64,000 nt of DNA from positions 1 through 64,000 of the IMG/VR virus record IMGVR_UViG_3300021598_001506. One strand, written 5' to 3'. Within the stretch, counting starts at the first letter, position 1. The number at the start of each line of letters is the position of its first letter. Positions 63,081-64,000 of this stretch are shown here, in pieces. The stretch is from a virus. The position numbers were made by a program, and so were the translations under genes. The notes beneath the pieces are model-generated. The model was given only the letters and a program-made list of their open reading frames with translations, made no database searches and was not told the DNA's origin.

Positions 63081-64000
63081 TTAAGCTAACTGTTTTAGTG
63101 TTTTAGTTAATTTTTCGTTTATATCATCTTGGCTAGGGAGTTGATCAAGATATGATTGTTTTTGACTAAACGCCAACTCTGTTCGTTCCACTGTGTCCAT
63201 AAGCTCTACGCTTGTTGCAAGATGTCTCCACTCTTCTCCCATGTACCCAGTAATTTTCCAATCGTGAACTACAGGAACCCCCTGAGACAGAGATTGAGCA
63301 AGTGCAGGAGACCACCAAGATTCATTATTTCTATAGGTAGATACAATCGTTCCGACTGCTCCACGGATGTGAGTAAGAGTCTCTGATTCAACTTCCCAAA
63401 CGTCTTGTTTGATTGGGACAACCTTTTTTGTCAACATTTGAGCATAACTTTTTCCAGAAGAATTAAAAGCATCGCAAACCCAATACTCATCACTGAGGTA
63501 GTAGTTTTTTGTTTTTTCTGGCTGAAGAAGAATATAGGAATCCACACTCACGCCTACTAGGCTTTCTGCAGAAAGGTTAGGCAAATACTTAGTTAGTAAA
63601 TCTGTAGTTGACCATGGGTACGATGGGTAAAAAGTTGTAGGCCACTGCTCATTACTTAGGTATTCAACAAAACTCTTAATCTCGGCTTTAAGCTCTGGAT
63701 TATCTACAACATCGGAATAACTTTTTCTTCTGTCGTAAAAACTTTTGAAAGTTGACGCTTCGTTGGTCCAAGCATTTAACGAAGGTGGGATTTTAAAACT
63801 TTCTGGGGCATCAATTAAAAGAGACAGATTGCCTATCTCTCTACACTTATTTGCTGTTATAAAAGCAGGATAGATTTTGTTAGCAGAGATGCTGGTTGTT
63901 GGAGCAATACCAACTATTACCAAATCAAACTCCTCTAAGTATGACTTTTCCCAGCTGATTTGAGGAGAAGCAAAAGTAACGTCAATACCAGCATTTTTAA
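63081..64000 (-). CDS. Glycosyltransferase-like protein, 5' end outside window
   Basis: The frame is open to the window edge (residues read KNAGIDVTFASPQISWEK... before 'LVIVGIAP'), so the N-terminus is missing. At least 306 residues are visible. The C-terminal part 'WWSPALAQSLSQGVPVVHDW' resembles the donor-binding region of GT-B glycosyltransferases, and 'FDLVIVGIAPTT' a Rossmann strand. A role in glycan transfer is plausible; the family is not certain. Confidence 0.55.
   Translation of the reverse strand, partial: KNAGIDVTFASPQISWEKSYLEEFDLVIVGIAPTTSISANKIYPAFITANKCREIGNLSLLIDAPESFKIPPSLNAWTNEASTFKSFYDRRKSYSDVVDNPELKAEIKSFVEYLSNEQWPTTFYPSYPWSTTDLLTKYLPNLSAESLVGVSVDSYILLQPEKTKNYYLSDEYWVCDAFNSSGKSYAQMLTKKVVPIKQDVWEVESETLTHIRGAVGTIVSTYRNNESWWSPALAQSLSQGVPVVHDWKITGYMGEEWRHLATSVELMDTVERTELAFSQKQSYLDQLPSQDDINEKLTKTLKQLA

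Noticed and set aside
1-64000. Window as a prophage or chromosomal island with host flanks
   Set aside because: No host housekeeping genes, attachment sites with a tRNA, or composition break were seen; a free phage contig fits better, though integration elsewhere cannot be excluded.

Overview
The window looks like part of the genome of a tailed phage (Caudoviricetes) of an actinobacterium. It carries a large terminase with a likely small terminase before it, a Prim-Pol/SF3 helicase, a lysis cassette and about 26 kb of tail-fibre genes, with no cellular housekeeping operon. Two WhiB-type Fe-S regulators (60498-61046 and 61780-62058), a family confined to Actinobacteria and their phages, point to the host phylum. 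ThyX, the DUF6378-like protein and frequent GTG/TTG starts agree. The DNA looks moderately AT-rich by eye (not measured), so a low-GC aquatic actinobacterium such as the acI/Nanopelagicales lineage is a plausible but unproven host. Several fibre proteins resemble structural proteins of T4-like aquatic phages.

Layout. 37-5988: a structural protein, an ABC-ATPase/GNAT fusion, small unknown genes, a pyruvyltransferase-like enzyme on the minus strand and a cytidylyltransferase. 6013-7308: a putative cobalamin module (anchored DUF4430-like protein, tiny membrane protein, PduO-type cobalamin adenosyltransferase) and a small basic protein, followed by tRNA-Thr(UGU) and tRNA-Gln(UUG). 8378-9821: lysis cassette of small membrane proteins around a CHAP endolysin, then a cation/proton antiporter. 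11489-15189: fibre/adhesin genes including an Mtd-like protein. 15241-19955: a methyltransferase between small zinc-ribbon-like genes, each preceded by a copy of a 20-bp repeated motif, then a secreted NlpC/P60 hydrolase on the minus strand, a DNA N6-adenine methylase, ThyX and a serine recombinase. 20046-24077: a very large secreted surface protein (PA14, FN3, Pro-Glu repeats). 24193-30895: TerS-like protein, TerL, Prim-Pol/helicase (opposite strand) and a phosphoesterase.

30975-57306 is the fibre locus: nine proteins with collagen-like Gly-X-Y tracts dominated by GPT and GPQ, plus Gly-rich adhesins, a beta-propeller, a CBM-like protein and a subtilisin-like protease. Straight after it, 57339-60505 encodes a methyltransferase, a GT2-TPR glycosyltransferase and a flavin-dependent halogenase. 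From 60498 to the right edge all genes are on the minus strand: WhiB proteins, small actinophage-type genes and a glycosyltransferase-like protein cut by the window end.

How the parts may work together (inference): GPT-rich collagen can carry O-glycans on Thr in other systems, so the sugar, methyl and halogen enzymes may decorate the fibres. The two tRNAs read ACA and CAA, which are frequent in the collagen tracts. The cobalamin module, antiporter, ThyX and secreted wall hydrolase look like host-takeover functions.
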